NCBI GenBank assembly: GCA_041389495.1
Contig: JAWKRT010000006.1
Location: forward strand, 124,001-188,000
DNA length: 64,000 nt
Direction: 5' to 3'
DNA from: Myxococcota bacterium
Lineage (GTDB): Bacteria > Myxococcota_A > UBA9160 > UBA4427
The notes under the pieces: model-generated
The model's database searches: none
What the model was told of the DNA's origin: nothing
The model's input: the letters and a program-made list of their open reading frames with translations, nothing else
In this document: piece after piece, positions 44,784 to 54,026 of the stretch
How the letters are laid out: the number at the start of each line of letters is the position of its first letter
Position numbering within the stretch: the first letter of the stretch is position 1
Position numbers and translations under genes: made by a program

Positions 44784-47700
44784 TCACGCGGCGCCGCCCA
44801 ACCTTCGCATATCCAGCGTCAGCGGGAAGTCGGGGTCGGGCGCGAGCTCGCGCAGCGCGCACGCGCCGGGCGTGTGCGCGAGCACCGAGAAGCGCGCGAG
44901 CCGCCGCCCCTCGGCTTCGTAGGCGTTCACGGGCGGCGCCTCGTGGTTGCGCCCGCCGGGGTGGCCGACGTCGTAGCGGCAGCCCGCGACCGCGCGGCCG
45001 TTCCACGTGTCGACGAGGTCGAGGACGAGCGGCGCGTCGACGGGGATCGTCGGGTGCAGGCAGCGCGCGGGCTGCCAGGCGCGGAAGCGGATGCCCGCGA
45101 CGTGCTCGCCGCGCGCGCCCGTCGCGCGCAGCGGCACGCGCACGCCGTTGCAGCCGAGCGCGTGGCGCCGCTCGTCGAGCCCGCGCACGCGCACCTCGAC
45201 GCGCTCGAGCGACGAGTCCACGTAGCGCGCCGTGCCGCCGATGGCGCCCTCTTCGCCGAGCACGTGCCACGGCTCGAGCGCCTGGCGCAGCTCGACCTCG
45301 ACGTCGCGGTACGCGAAGCGCCCGAGGACCGGGAAGCGGAACTCGAAGTGCGGCGCGAACCACGCCTCGTCGATCGCGATGTCGCCCTCGCGCAGGTCGC
45401 CGACGACCTCCCGGAAGTCGCTCCACACGAAGTGCGGCAGCAGGAAGCGATCGTGCAGCGCGGTCCCCCAGCGCCGCGGCGGGCGCCGGTACGGCCGCTC
45501 CCAGAAGTGCGCGACGAGCGCGCGCAGCAGCAGCTGCTGCGCGAGGCTCATGCGCGCGTGCGGCGGCATCTCGAACGCGCGCAGCTCGAGCAGGCCGAGC
45601 CGCCCGGCCGGCGAGTCGGGCGAGTAGAGCTTGTCGATGCAGAACTCCGCGCGGTGCGTGTTGCCCGTGACGTCGACGAGCAGGTCGCGCAGCACGCGGT
45701 CGACGAGCCACGGCGGCGCGGAGCCCGCCGCGCTCCTTCGCTCGAGCTCGTCGAACGCGATGCCGAGCTCGTAGATCGACTCGTGTCGCGCCTCGTCGAT
45801 GCGCGGCGACTGGCTGGTCGGCCCGATGAAGAGCCCCGAGAAGAGATACGAGAGCGACGGGTGGTCGATCCAGTAGCCGAGCATGCTGCGCAGCAGGTCG
45901 GGGCGGCGCAGGAACGGGCTGTCGGCCGTCGTCCGTCCCCCGAGCACGACGTGGTTGCCGCCGCCCGTGCCCGTGTGGCGGCCGTCGATCAGGAACTTCT
46001 CCGTCGCGAGCCGCGCCGCGCGCGCGTCGTCGTAGAGCGCGGTCGTCGTGTGCACGAGCTCGCGCCAGCTCGCGGCCGGGTGCACGTTCACCTCGACGAC
46101 GCCCGGGTCGGGCGTCACCGAGATCTTCTGCAGGCGCGCGTCGGGCGGCGGCGCATAGCCTTCGAGGTGGATCGCGACGTCCTGCTCGGCCGCCGCATCC
46201 TCGATCGCCGCGACGAGCTCGACGTAGTCGTCGGCCGTCTCGCAGGGCGGGAGGAAGACGCAGAGCCGACCGTCGCGCGGCTCGACGGCGAGCGCCGTGC
46301 GCACGTGGCCGAGCGACGTCGCGTCCGCGGCGCCGCTGCCCTCGGGCGGCGCGGGCGCGCGCTCGCCGCTGCGCGCGAACGGCTGGCGTCGCACGGGCGG
46401 ACGCGCGAGCGGCGCGCGCGGCACGCTCGGATCGGCCGCGACGACGTAGGGGTAGTCGAGCGCACCGATCGAGGGCAGCGATCCGAGCGGCAGCCGGAAG
46501 CCCGCCGGCGAGTCGCCCGGCGCGAGGAAGAGGTGGCCACGCCGCGTCTTCCAGACTTCGGAGAGCCAGCTGCGCCCGCCGTCGCGCGCGTTCCACGCCT
46601 GCACGGGCAGCACGAAGGCCGCGGGCTCGGCGAGGCCGCGCGCGAGGGCGCGGGCGAGGCGCGCGCGCTCGGGCTTCGAGGCGAGCCGCGGATCCGCCGG
46701 ATCGAGCGTCTCGTTCTCCGGGAGCGCCGCCTCGGCGGCGACCGCGTGCAGCGGGTCCTCGTACGCCGGCGCGACGAACGACGGGGCGATGTCGAGCCGC
46801 GACGCGATGCCCTCCGCGAGGGCGCGCGCCTGCGCGGTGGTGGGCGCGTGGTCGACCGCTTCGTCGGCGATGCGCTCCGGGTCGCTCCAGAGCGGCACGC
46901 CGTCGTCGCGCCAGTGGATCGAGAACGCCCAGCGCGGGAGCGGCTCGCCCGGGTACCACTTGCCCTGTCCGTAGTGCAGCAGCCCGCCGGGCGCGAAGCG
47001 CTCGCGCAGCCGCAGCGCGAGGTCGTGCGCGCGCACGCGCTTCGTCGGCCCGAGTGCTTCCGTGTTCCACTCCGCGCCGAGCATGTCGTCCACCGACACG
47101 AAGGTCGGCTCGCCGCCCATCGTGAGGCGCACGTCGTGCGCCGCGAGCCTCCCGTCGATCGCGTCGCCGAGCGCGTCGATCGCGCGCCACTGCGCCTCGT
47201 CGTACGGCTTCGTGACGCGCGGCGTCTCGAGGATGCGCGCGACCGACATCGCGTGCTCGAAGTCGACCTCGCACGGCTCGAGCGCGCCGCTGATCGGCGC
47301 GGCGCTCGACGGCGACGGGCTGCACGCGAGCGGGATGTGGCCCTCGCCCGCGAGCAGCCCCGACGTCGGGTCGAGCCCGATCCAGCCCGCGCCGGGCAGG
47401 TACGCCTCCGCCCACGCGTGCAGGTCGGTGAAGTCGGCCGCCGGCCCCGACGGCCCGTCGAGCGAGCGCACGTCGGGCGCGAGCTGGATCAGGTATCCCG
47501 ACGCGAAGCGCGCCGCGATGCCGAGGCGCCGAAGGATCTGCACGAGCAGCCACGCGCTGTCGCGGCACGAGCCGCGCGCGAGCGCGAGCGTCTCCTCCGG
47601 CGTCTGCACGCCCGGCTCGAGCCGCACGACGTACTCGATCTCGCGCTGCAGTCGCTGGTTCAGCGCGACGAGCGCGTCCATCGTCGCCGCGCGCGCGCGC

Positions 47701-48104
47701 GGCACGCCGGCGACCCACGCGGCGAGCCGCGGCGTGTCGGGCCCGCACTCGAGGAACGGCCGCAGCTCGACGGCGAGCTCGGGCGCGTACGCGAACGGCA
47801 CGTGCGTCGCTTCCTCCTCGAGGAAGAAGTCGAACGGGTTGATGACCGCCATGTCGGCGACCAGGTCGACCGTGACGGTGAACGCCTCGCACGGCTCGGG
47901 CACGACCACGCGCGCGAGGAAGTTGCCCTGCGGATCCTGCTGCCAGTTGAGGAAGTGCTCGGCCGGCTCGACGCGCAGCGAGTAGCTCGCGATCGGCGTG
48001 CGGCAGTGCGGGGCCGGGCGCAGGCGGATGGTCTGCGCGCCGAGCGCGACGCGCCGGTCGTAGCGGTAGCGGGTCTCGTGGTGCAGGGCGACGTGCAGCG
48101 TCAT
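44784..48104 (-). CDS. transglutaminase/DUF2126 protein
   Basis: 1106 residues. The N-terminal transglutaminase-like domain has LARGSCRDSAWLLVQ (Cys180), DFTDLHAWAEAYLPG (His229) and GLDPTSG (Asp245). The long DUF2126 region carries LTMGGEPTFVSVDDM, YGQGKWYPGEPLPRW, TGTGGGNHVVLGG and DVTGNTHRAEFCIDKLYSPDS. DUF2126 has been likened to glutamate-cysteine ligase-type ligases. Proposed role, from comparative genomics of the family: peptide processing or amide-bond formation with the ATP-grasp partner. The ATG at 48104 gives the conserved start (LHVALHHETRYRYDR). The fusion gene lies 25 bases downstream. Confidence 0.92.
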   Translation of the reverse strand: MTLHVALHHETRYRYDRRVALGAQTIRLRPAPHCRTPIASYSLRVEPAEHFLNWQQDPQGNFLARVVVPEPCEAFTVTVDLVADMAVINPFDFFLEEEATHVPFAYAPELAVELRPFLECGPDTPRLAAWVAGVPRARAATMDALVALNQRLQREIEYVVRLEPGVQTPEETLALARGSCRDSAWLLVQILRRLGIAARFASGYLIQLAPDVRSLDGPSGPAADFTDLHAWAEAYLPGAGWIGLDPTSGLLAGEGHIPLACSPSPSSAAPISGALEPCEVDFEHAMSVARILETPRVTKPYDEAQWRAIDALGDAIDGRLAAHDVRLTMGGEPTFVSVDDMLGAEWNTEALGPTKRVRAHDLALRLRERFAPGGLLHYGQGKWYPGEPLPRWAFSIHWRDDGVPLWSDPERIADEAVDHAPTTAQARALAEGIASRLDIAPSFVAPAYEDPLHAVAAEAALPENETLDPADPRLASKPERARLARALARGLAEPAAFVLPVQAWNARDGGRSWLSEVWKTRRGHLFLAPGDSPAGFRLPLGSLPSIGALDYPYVVAADPSVPRAPLARPPVRRQPFARSGERAPAPPEGSGAADATSLGHVRTALAVEPRDGRLCVFLPPCETADDYVELVAAIEDAAAEQDVAIHLEGYAPPPDARLQKISVTPDPGVVEVNVHPAASWRELVHTTTALYDDARAARLATEKFLIDGRHTGTGGGNHVVLGGRTTADSPFLRRPDLLRSMLGYWIDHPSLSYLFSGLFIGPTSQSPRIDEARHESIYELGIAFDELERRSAAGSAPPWLVDRVLRDLLVDVTGNTHRAEFCIDKLYSPDSPAGRLGLLELRAFEMPPHARMSLAQQLLLRALVAHFWERPYRRPPRRWGTALHDRFLLPHFVWSDFREVVGDLREGDIAIDEAWFAPHFEFRFPVLGRFAYRDVEVELRQALEPWHVLGEEGAIGGTARYVDSSLERVEVRVRGLDERRHALGCNGVRVPLRATGARGEHVAGIRFRAWQPARCLHPTIPVDAPLVLDLVDTWNGRAVAGCRYDVGHPGGRNHEAPPVNAYEAEGRRLARFSVLAHTPGACALRELAPDPDFPLTLDMRRLGGAA

Positions 48105-48273
48105 CGGCTCCGGCTCGCGCGTCGCCTGTCCACGCATCCGCGCGATTCCGCACGTCCGCGCGTTTCGAACGAAGGGGAGACTCCGACGACGACGCGCCAC
48201 GGTACCGCGACAGAGGGTGCCCGCGCCCGGCCTGGGCCGGCTCCGGCCCGTCGCGGCCGCGCGACGCGCCTCG

Positions 48274-49650
48274 CTAGGCCCCGCCGAGCCGCGGCAGCGC
48301 GAGCGTCGCGAAGGACAGCGCGAAGAAGAAGCCGCAGATGTCGGTGACCGTCGTGAGGATCGGGCTCGAGGCGAGCGCCGGGTCGAAGCCCATGCGCCGC
48401 AGCGCGAGCGGCACGATGCCGCCGATCGACACGGCGACCAGCGTGTTCAGCGCGAGCGCCGCGCCGACGACGGCGGCGAGCGGCGCACTCCCCTTCCACG
48501 CGAACGCGACGAGCCCGACGAGCAGCCCGAGCACGATGCCGTTCATCACGCCGAGCGCCGCCTCCTGCCACCACACGCGCAGGAACTCCTGCGGCCGCAC
48601 GATGCCGAGCGCGAGCTCGCGCAGGCTCACGGCGACCGCCTGGTTCCCCGAGCATCCGCTCATGTCGGAGATCATCGGGAGGAAGACCGCGAGCGCGATC
48701 GCGGCCGCCAGCGTCTCGCGGTAGGCGTCGATCACCGCGGCCGCGAGCAGGTTGAGCCCGATGTTCAGCGTGAGCCACGCGAGGCGCCGGCCCGAGCGCG
48801 TGAGCACGGGCATCGAGCGCAGCTCTTCGCCGCCGATGATGCCGCGGCTGCGCTGCTCGTCGAGCTGCGCCTTGTCGAGGCGCGCCTCGTCGACGTCCTC
48901 GCGCAGCACGATGCCGACGAGGCGCGACGCGTCGTCGACGACGGGAATCGACACGAAGCGATGGCGCTCGAAGAGCTCGAACAGCTCGCCGAGCGTCGCG
49001 CCCGCCGCGACGCGCACGGGCTCGCGGATCATCACCTCGGCGAGCGCGCGCGTGCGCGGCGCGAGCAGCAGATCGCGCAGCGGGAGCACGCCCGCGAGCT
49101 CGCCTCGCGGCCCGAGCGCGTAGACGTACTGCGAGATGAAGCCGCGGTAGCGCTCGACGTTCTCGCGCAGGTGGCGCACGAGCTCGTCCGCCGTCCACGC
49201 CATCGGCACCGCGACGTACTCGGTGACCATGCGGCCGCCCGCCGTGTCGGGCGCGTACTGCAGGAGGTCGCGGACCGACTCGGCGGTCTCGCGCGGCGTC
49301 GCGACGAGGATCGCGTCGGCGTGCGCGTCGTCGAGCTGTGCGACGAGGTCCGCGCGGTCCGCGCTCGGGAGCGCGACGAGGATGTCGGCCGCCTCGGCCG
49401 GCGCGAGCTCGCCGACCGCCTCGGCCGCGTGCACGTCGTGCACGTCCTCGAGCAGCTCGGCCGCGTGCGCGGGCGCGAGCGCGGCGAGCACCGCCGCGCG
49501 CTCCTCCGCGTCGAGGCGCGCGAAGGCGTGCACCCAGTCGGCGTCGTCGAGCGCGTCGACGTAGGCGCCGAGCGCCGCGCGGTCGCCCGACCGCGCGAGC
49601 GCGACGAGCTCGTTCCACGGCGCGTTCGACGGTGCGCTCACGTCCGCCAA
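48274..49650 (-). CDS. mgtE: magnesium transporter MgtE
   Basis: 458 residues. Mg2+ channel with cytoplasmic sensor. The superhelical N domain (about 10-125), two CBS domains (APDTAGGRMVTEYVAV, then FVSIPVVDDASRLVGIV) and five membrane helices are in order. The pore region has FLPMISDMSGCSGNQAVAVSLRELALG. Mg2+ probably gates it through the CBS domains, as in Thermus MgtE. Monocistronic. Confidence 0.94.
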   Translation of the reverse strand: MADVSAPSNAPWNELVALARSGDRAALGAYVDALDDADWVHAFARLDAEERAAVLAALAPAHAAELLEDVHDVHAAEAVGELAPAEAADILVALPSADRADLVAQLDDAHADAILVATPRETAESVRDLLQYAPDTAGGRMVTEYVAVPMAWTADELVRHLRENVERYRGFISQYVYALGPRGELAGVLPLRDLLLAPRTRALAEVMIREPVRVAAGATLGELFELFERHRFVSIPVVDDASRLVGIVLREDVDEARLDKAQLDEQRSRGIIGGEELRSMPVLTRSGRRLAWLTLNIGLNLLAAAVIDAYRETLAAAIALAVFLPMISDMSGCSGNQAVAVSLRELALGIVRPQEFLRVWWQEAALGVMNGIVLGLLVGLVAFAWKGSAPLAAVVGAALALNTLVAVSIGGIVPLALRRMGFDPALASSPILTTVTDICGFFFALSFATLALPRLGGA

Positions 49651-49825
49651 GGGCCGCCCCCACCGCGAGACACCGGCTCGCCCGTCGACGCCCGGAGCCC
49701 CTCGTCGCGGCGGGGATGTAGCAGGTCGCGAGCCCGCGCGGACGGGGTCGCGAGGAAGGAGGCGGGCGAGCGAGCGCGCGGATCCGAGGCGCGAGCGGGC
49801 GGGCGCAGGCGGGAGGCGCGCGGCG

Positions 49826-50533
49826 CTAGGCCGGCGCGGGCCACCACCCCTCGTCGTCGAGCTTTCGCAGCGTGCGCCGGCACGCGCGCGCGTCGAGAGA
49901 CGCGCGCTCGCGCGCGAGGTGCGCGAGGTCGGCCGCGTCGTCGAGGTCGAACCCCGGCGCGAGCAGCCGTGCGCGCAGGCCGAGCGCGCCCGCGCGGGCG
50001 AGTGTGTCCTGCGCGACGCGCGGCGTGCTCATCGCATGGTCGAGCAGGCCCGCATGCGGGCGGCGCACGCCGATCGCCGCGTAGCCGCCGTCGCGGTCGG
50101 GTGCGAGCACGACGTCCGCGCGCTCGAGCGCGGCGAAGGCCTCGGCGAGCCGGGCGGCGGGCAGCGCCGGGCTGTCCGACCCGCGCAGCACGACGCGTTC
50201 GCAGCCCGCCGCCGCGGCCTCGGCGATCGCCGTCTGCATCCGCGCGCCGAGGTCGCGCCCGCGCTGCGCGACGAACGCCGCGTCGCGCGCGGCACCGCGG
50301 CGCGACGCGTCGAGCCGCTCCGCGAGCGAGGCGCACGCTCCGGGCGGGTCGACGGCCACGACGAGCGCGACTCCCGCCTCGGCGCAGAAGCGCGCACTCG
50401 CCTCGAGCACGTCGTCGAGCATGCAGCCGTAGAGCGCGGCGGCCTGGTCGGGGGTGAGCGGCGGACACATGCGCGTCTTGACGCGCCCGGGCTCGGGCGC
50501 CTTGGCGAACACGACGAGCGCGCCGCGCCTCAT
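49826..50533 (-). CDS. DUF2064/TIGR04282-type glycosyltransferase-like protein
   Basis: 235 residues, GT-A fold of the DUF2064 family: LVVFAKAPEPGRVKTRMCPPLTPDQAAALY at the start, RGSDSPALP and DVVLAPDRDGGYAAIGVRRPH in the middle. Some members are linked to arsenosugar synthesis; no arsenic genes are here. It is last in an overlapping three-gene operon with YgfZ-like and nucleotidyltransferase genes. Confidence 0.88.
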   Translation of the reverse strand: MRRGALVVFAKAPEPGRVKTRMCPPLTPDQAAALYGCMLDDVLEASARFCAEAGVALVVAVDPPGACASLAERLDASRRGAARDAAFVAQRGRDLGARMQTAIAEAAAAGCERVVLRGSDSPALPAARLAEAFAALERADVVLAPDRDGGYAAIGVRRPHAGLLDHAMSTPRVAQDTLARAGALGLRARLLAPGFDLDDAADLAHLARERASLDARACRRTLRKLDDEGWWPAPA

Positions 50534-51606
50534 CGCCCGCCGTCGTCGCCGCCGCCGCCGCGCGCGTTCGCCGGCCCGGGCGCGCCCGACACACCCGGCG
50601 CGCCCGCGTCCGGGAGCGCGGCCGATGCCGGCGCCACGAACGGGAGGGCACACACGACGACGCGCGCTCCGTCGCAGACGAGCTCCGTGCCGGGCTCGGC
50701 ATCGTCGCGGTGCACGAAGCCGAGGCCGATCGCGCCGCCCGCGGCGGCCGACTCCACCCGGCTCGACAGCTCGCCGCTGCGCCGGCCGTCGGCGCGCTCG
50801 ATCGCCGCACCCGCTCCGGGGAGCGCGCCGCCGGGCGCGGCGGGCCGGATGCCGACGAGCCGGTACTTCACGCCGCCGCGCGAGCGCAGGCGCGCGATCA
50901 CCTCCTGGCCCGTGTAGCAGCCCTTCGACGTCGAGATGGCGCGGCCGAGGTTCGCCTCGTCGGGGAGCGTGTCCTCGGACAGCTCGCTCCCCGTCGCGGG
51001 CACGCCCGCCTCGACGCGCAGCACCTCGAGCTCGGCGCGCGCGGCGCGCTCGGCGCCGGCCGCGGCGAGGGCCGCCGCCACGTCGTCCGACGCCCGGGGC
51101 GGAACGAAGAGCTGGAACGCGTCCTCGCCGCTCCATCCGAACGCCGCCACCTCGACGCGCACTCCGGCGAGCTCGACGTCCGCGATGCAGTCGGCTGCGA
51201 GCGCGGGCAGCGCGCCGCGGCACGCGCGCGCGAGGCATGCGCGCGCGCCTGCGCCTTCGAGCCCGAGCCGCGCGCGGTCGCCCGTCGCGTCGCGCAGCGC
51301 GACGTCGTCGGCGATCACGTAGCGCTCGAGCCGCTCGACGACCGGCGCGACGAGCTCGCGCGCGAGCTCGAGCCAGAAGCCGTCGTCGCGCAGCAGCACG
51401 CGCAGCTCGGCGACGATCCGCCCCTGCGGCGTGAGGAGCGCCGCCAGGCAGCCCGAGCGCGCCGGCCCGGGTGCGAGCGCCGACACCTTGTTGCTGACCA
51501 TGCCGTCGAGCCAGCGCACGCGGTCCTCGCCGGCGACCGCGACGAGGCCGCGGTCGGACATGTCGAAGAGCAGCGCGGCGGCGCGCGCGGACGCTCCCGT
51601 ACTCAC
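50530..51606 (-). CDS. ygfZ: YgfZ/GcvT-like folate-binding protein
   Basis: 358 residues. YgfZ is a tetrahydrofolate-binding protein that supports Fe-S enzyme assembly or repair. The signature KGCYTGQEVIARLR with its Cys is intact; LFDMSDRGLVAVAGEDRVRWLDGMVSNKV is the N-terminal family motif. The C terminus is a low-complexity Gly/Pro/Ala tail. The GTG at 51606 overlaps the upstream nucleotidyltransferase stop. Confidence 0.9.
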   Translation of the reverse strand: MSTGASARAAALLFDMSDRGLVAVAGEDRVRWLDGMVSNKVSALAPGPARSGCLAALLTPQGRIVAELRVLLRDDGFWLELARELVAPVVERLERYVIADDVALRDATGDRARLGLEGAGARACLARACRGALPALAADCIADVELAGVRVEVAAFGWSGEDAFQLFVPPRASDDVAAALAAAGAERAARAELEVLRVEAGVPATGSELSEDTLPDEANLGRAISTSKGCYTGQEVIARLRSRGGVKYRLVGIRPAAPGGALPGAGAAIERADGRRSGELSSRVESAAAGGAIGLGFVHRDDAEPGTELVCDGARVVVCALPFVAPASAALPDAGAPGVSGAPGPANARGGGGDDGGR

Positions 51607-52658
51607 GGCGCACCCTCCTCCGGCGCGCGCGACCCGCCCGCTTCGGCCGCGAGCTGCGTGCGCCACCCGGGCTCGAGCGCGGCGGCGCGCGCGACGGCGG
51701 CCGCCTGCAGCCGCGCGTACTGCGCGCGGATCACGTCGTACTCGTGCTCGGTGTCGACGTCGATCGCGCAGCCCCCCGTCTCGGCGACGACGAGCCGCAC
51801 GTCGGTCCGCATGAGCCGCGCGATCGCGCGCTCGACGCGCGCGATCGACACCACGCTGCGCACCGCGTCGGCCGCGCGCCGCAGTCGGTGTCGGTCGAGC
51901 CAGCCGCCGATCACGATCAGCAGGAAGAAGAACGCGATCGACCCGCCGCCCTCCTCCGACGTCAGCAGCCGCCACGCCAGCCCGATCATCGCGCCGAGCT
52001 CGCGCTGCTTGCGGTGCTCGTACATGTCCTGGACGTAGTGGCGGTTCAGGATGCGCGCCGGCTTCGCGAGGTGCAGGTTGCTCTGCTTGAGCCGGTCCTC
52101 GCGCAGGTTGAAGTAGGTGACGTCGATGCCGTCGTCGCCGCCGGGCCGGGACGGGTGGAACATCGAGAGCGAGCGCTCGCGCGAGAGGCCGATCGCGTAG
52201 TCGCAGCCCGTCGCCTGCGCGCGCGCGACGAACTCCGAGATCTCCTGCGGCGTGATGAACGGGAGGTCGCCCGACAGGTAGAGCACCTGGTGGTCGCGAT
52301 CCGCTTCGGTCTGCGGGTCGCGTCCCTCCGGCGGCGCGCCGGGGAGCGTGCGCCGGTAGGTCTCCCACGCGTTCTGGTACAGGTTCTCGAACTGCGGCAC
52401 GACGACGAGCGGCTTCGCGAGCTTCGCGCGCAGCGCCTCGGTGCCGAGCGCCGCGCCGAGCCGTTCGGGGTCGCCGACCACGTACACCGACGACACCTCG
52501 GGAACGCGCTGGAGCTGCTCGACGACGTGCGCGACGAGCGGACGGCCCGCCACCTCGAGGTAGACCTTGCTCTCGCCGTACACGCCGCGCGCCGCGCCGC
52601 GGTCGCCGGCGGTGACGATGGCGGGAACGCCGCGCGCGTTGCGGTGCGACCCGACCAT
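51603..52658 (-). CDS. MobA-like nucleotidyltransferase with membrane segment
   Basis: 351 residues. The Rossmann-like NTP-transferase domain begins VPAIVTAGDRGAARGVYGESKVYLEVAGRPLVAHVVE, close to the LAGGxGxR...K...GKP pattern, and has LYLSGDLPFITPQEI for the metal Asp. The family transfers nucleotides to sugars or cofactors. At about residues 236-256 there is a hydrophobic stretch, GSIAFFFLLIVIGGWL, rare in this family, which suggests membrane association. Terminal IDVDTEHEYDVIRAQY is the usual C-terminal motif. First gene of the operon with ygfZ and DUF2064. Confidence 0.85.
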   Translation of the reverse strand: MVGSHRNARGVPAIVTAGDRGAARGVYGESKVYLEVAGRPLVAHVVEQLQRVPEVSSVYVVGDPERLGAALGTEALRAKLAKPLVVVPQFENLYQNAWETYRRTLPGAPPEGRDPQTEADRDHQVLYLSGDLPFITPQEISEFVARAQATGCDYAIGLSRERSLSMFHPSRPGGDDGIDVTYFNLREDRLKQSNLHLAKPARILNRHYVQDMYEHRKQRELGAMIGLAWRLLTSEEGGGSIAFFFLLIVIGGWLDRHRLRRAADAVRSVVSIARVERAIARLMRTDVRLVVAETGGCAIDVDTEHEYDVIRAQYARLQAAAVARAAALEPGWRTQLAAEAGGSRAPEEGAP

Positions 52659-52663
52659 CGCGC

Positions 52664-52876
52664 CTAGCGATCCGACTCCTCGAGCACGAACACGACCTGC
52701 AGCGTCACCAGGAACTCGGTGATGCGTCCGTCCTCGACGCGCGCCTTCTCCTCGACGACGCGCAGCCCGGTGATGTTGCGCAGCGTGGCGCTCGCGCGCT
52801 CGAAGCCGCGCTCGACGGCGTCGTGCCAGCTCTCGGAGGAAGCCGCGGTGATCGTGGAGACGGAGGCGACGGCCAT
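52664..52876 (-). CDS. dodecin
   Basis: 70 residues. Dodecins form 12-mers that store flavins or CoA. SWHDAVERGFERASATLRNITGLRVVEEKARVEDGRITEFLVTLQVVFVLE contains the family's W-x-x-A helix and the three beta strands. A second dodecin lies 25 bases upstream in the same direction. The Trp of the flavin sandwich is in the SSESW motif. Confidence 0.9.
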   Translation of the reverse strand: MAVASVSTITAASSESWHDAVERGFERASATLRNITGLRVVEEKARVEDGRITEFLVTLQVVFVLEESDR

Positions 52877-52901
52877 CGCGAACCTCGTTCGTGTGCTCGA
52901 G

Positions 52902-53123
52902 CTACCAGTGCAGCTCCGCGCGCGGCGCGAGGTCGAAGCACAGGCGCAGCCGCACGCGGTACTCGACGATGCGGCCGTCGCTCACCTTGACGCGCTTCTC
53001 GACGACCTCGACGCCCGTGATCCCGCGCAGCGTGCGGTGCGCGCGCTCGACGACCGCGCGCGCGGCGTCCTCGAAGCCCACCTCGGACGAGCCGATCAGC
53101 TCGCTGACCTTGCCGACCCACAC
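52902..53123 (-). CDS. dodecin-like protein
   Basis: 73 residues from a GTG with GGAGAGG upstream. GKVSELIGSSEVGFEDAARAVVERAHRTLRGITGVEVVEKRVKVSDGRIVEYRVRLRLCFDL matches dodecin. The Trp found in flavin-binding members (S-x-x-S-W) is replaced by S-E-V-G-F, so ligand preference probably differs from its neighbour. The tandem pair may form mixed or separate shells. Confidence 0.85.
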   Translation of the reverse strand: MWVGKVSELIGSSEVGFEDAARAVVERAHRTLRGITGVEVVEKRVKVSDGRIVEYRVRLRLCFDLAPRAELHW

Positions 53124-53231
53124 GTGCGCGGCCCTCTCCGACGCGCGCTGCGCGCGATCGCGCGAGCTTAGTGCCGGGGGTCGGGGGCGGCTACCTTCGC
53201 GCGCTCCGACCGCTCCGACCGGGAGGCTTCG

Positions 53232-54026
53232 ATGCGCGCCCGCGCCGCTCTCGACGCGATCGTGTTCTCGAGCGCGTGGACGGGCGCCGCGGCGGTCGCG
53301 CTGACGGCGGCCGCCGCGCGGGCACTCGGGGTCGAAGCCCCGCCCGCGGCACTCGCGCTGGCGTTCGGCGGCACGCTCGTCGTCTACACCGTCGATCGCC
53401 TGCGCGACCTCGAGCGGGATCGCCTCACGTCGCCCGCGCGCAGCGCGTTCGTCGCGCGCCACCGCGGTGCGCTCGCGGCCGCCGTCGCGCTCGCCGCCGC
53501 CGCGAGCGGCGCCGCCGCGCTCGCGCTCCCCGCACGCGTGGCGGCCCTCTGCGCGGCCGTCCTCGGGGTGGGGCTGCTGCACCGGCGCATCAAGCGCGTG
53601 CCCGGGCTCAAGACCGCCTACGTCGCGCTCGCCTGGACGAGCGTGTGCGTCGGCGTGCCCGCGCTCGCCGCCGGGACACCGCCCGCGCCGCGGCGCACCG
53701 CGGCCGTGGCGCTCGCCCTCGGTCTCGCGCTCGCCGCGAACGTCGTCGTCTCGAACCTGCGCGACGGCGAGGGCGCGACGGCGCGCGCACCGCGGCGCGT
53801 CGCGCTCGGCTTCGCGCTCGCGCTGTGCGCGGCGTCGGCAGCGGCGTGCGCGCTGCGCGCGGGCGCCCTCCCGCGCGCGTTCGCGGCGGTCGCCGTCGTC
53901 GAGGGCGCCGCGATCGCGGGCTTCGCGAGCGAACGCGCCCAGCGCGACGCGGAGCGCTACGGGCTCTTCGTCGTCGACGGAGCGCTCGTCGCCGGCGGCG
54001 CGCTCGCCGCCGCACTCATGCGCTGA
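53232..54026 (+). CDS. UbiA-like prenyltransferase-family membrane protein
   Basis: 264 residues with seven or eight membrane helices. The two Asp-rich motifs of UbiA enzymes appear in reduced form: YTVDRLRDLERDR (about residue 52) and NLRDGEG (about 175). Such proteins move prenyl groups onto aromatic acceptors or have unknown roles. Its last 11 bases overlap the convergent glutamate-synthase-like gene. Confidence 0.72.
   Translation: MRARAALDAIVFSSAWTGAAAVALTAAAARALGVEAPPAALALAFGGTLVVYTVDRLRDLERDRLTSPARSAFVARHRGALAAAVALAAAASGAAALALPARVAALCAAVLGVGLLHRRIKRVPGLKTAYVALAWTSVCVGVPALAAGTPPAPRRTAAVALALGLALAANVVVSNLRDGEGATARAPRRVALGFALALCAASAAACALRAGALPRAFAAVAVVEGAAIAGFASERAQRDAERYGLFVVDGALVAGGALAAALMR

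Noticed and set aside
44874..48347. 1157-codon plus frame antisense to the DUF2126 gene
   Set aside because: Shadow frame; the minus strand carries recognised catalytic motifs throughout.
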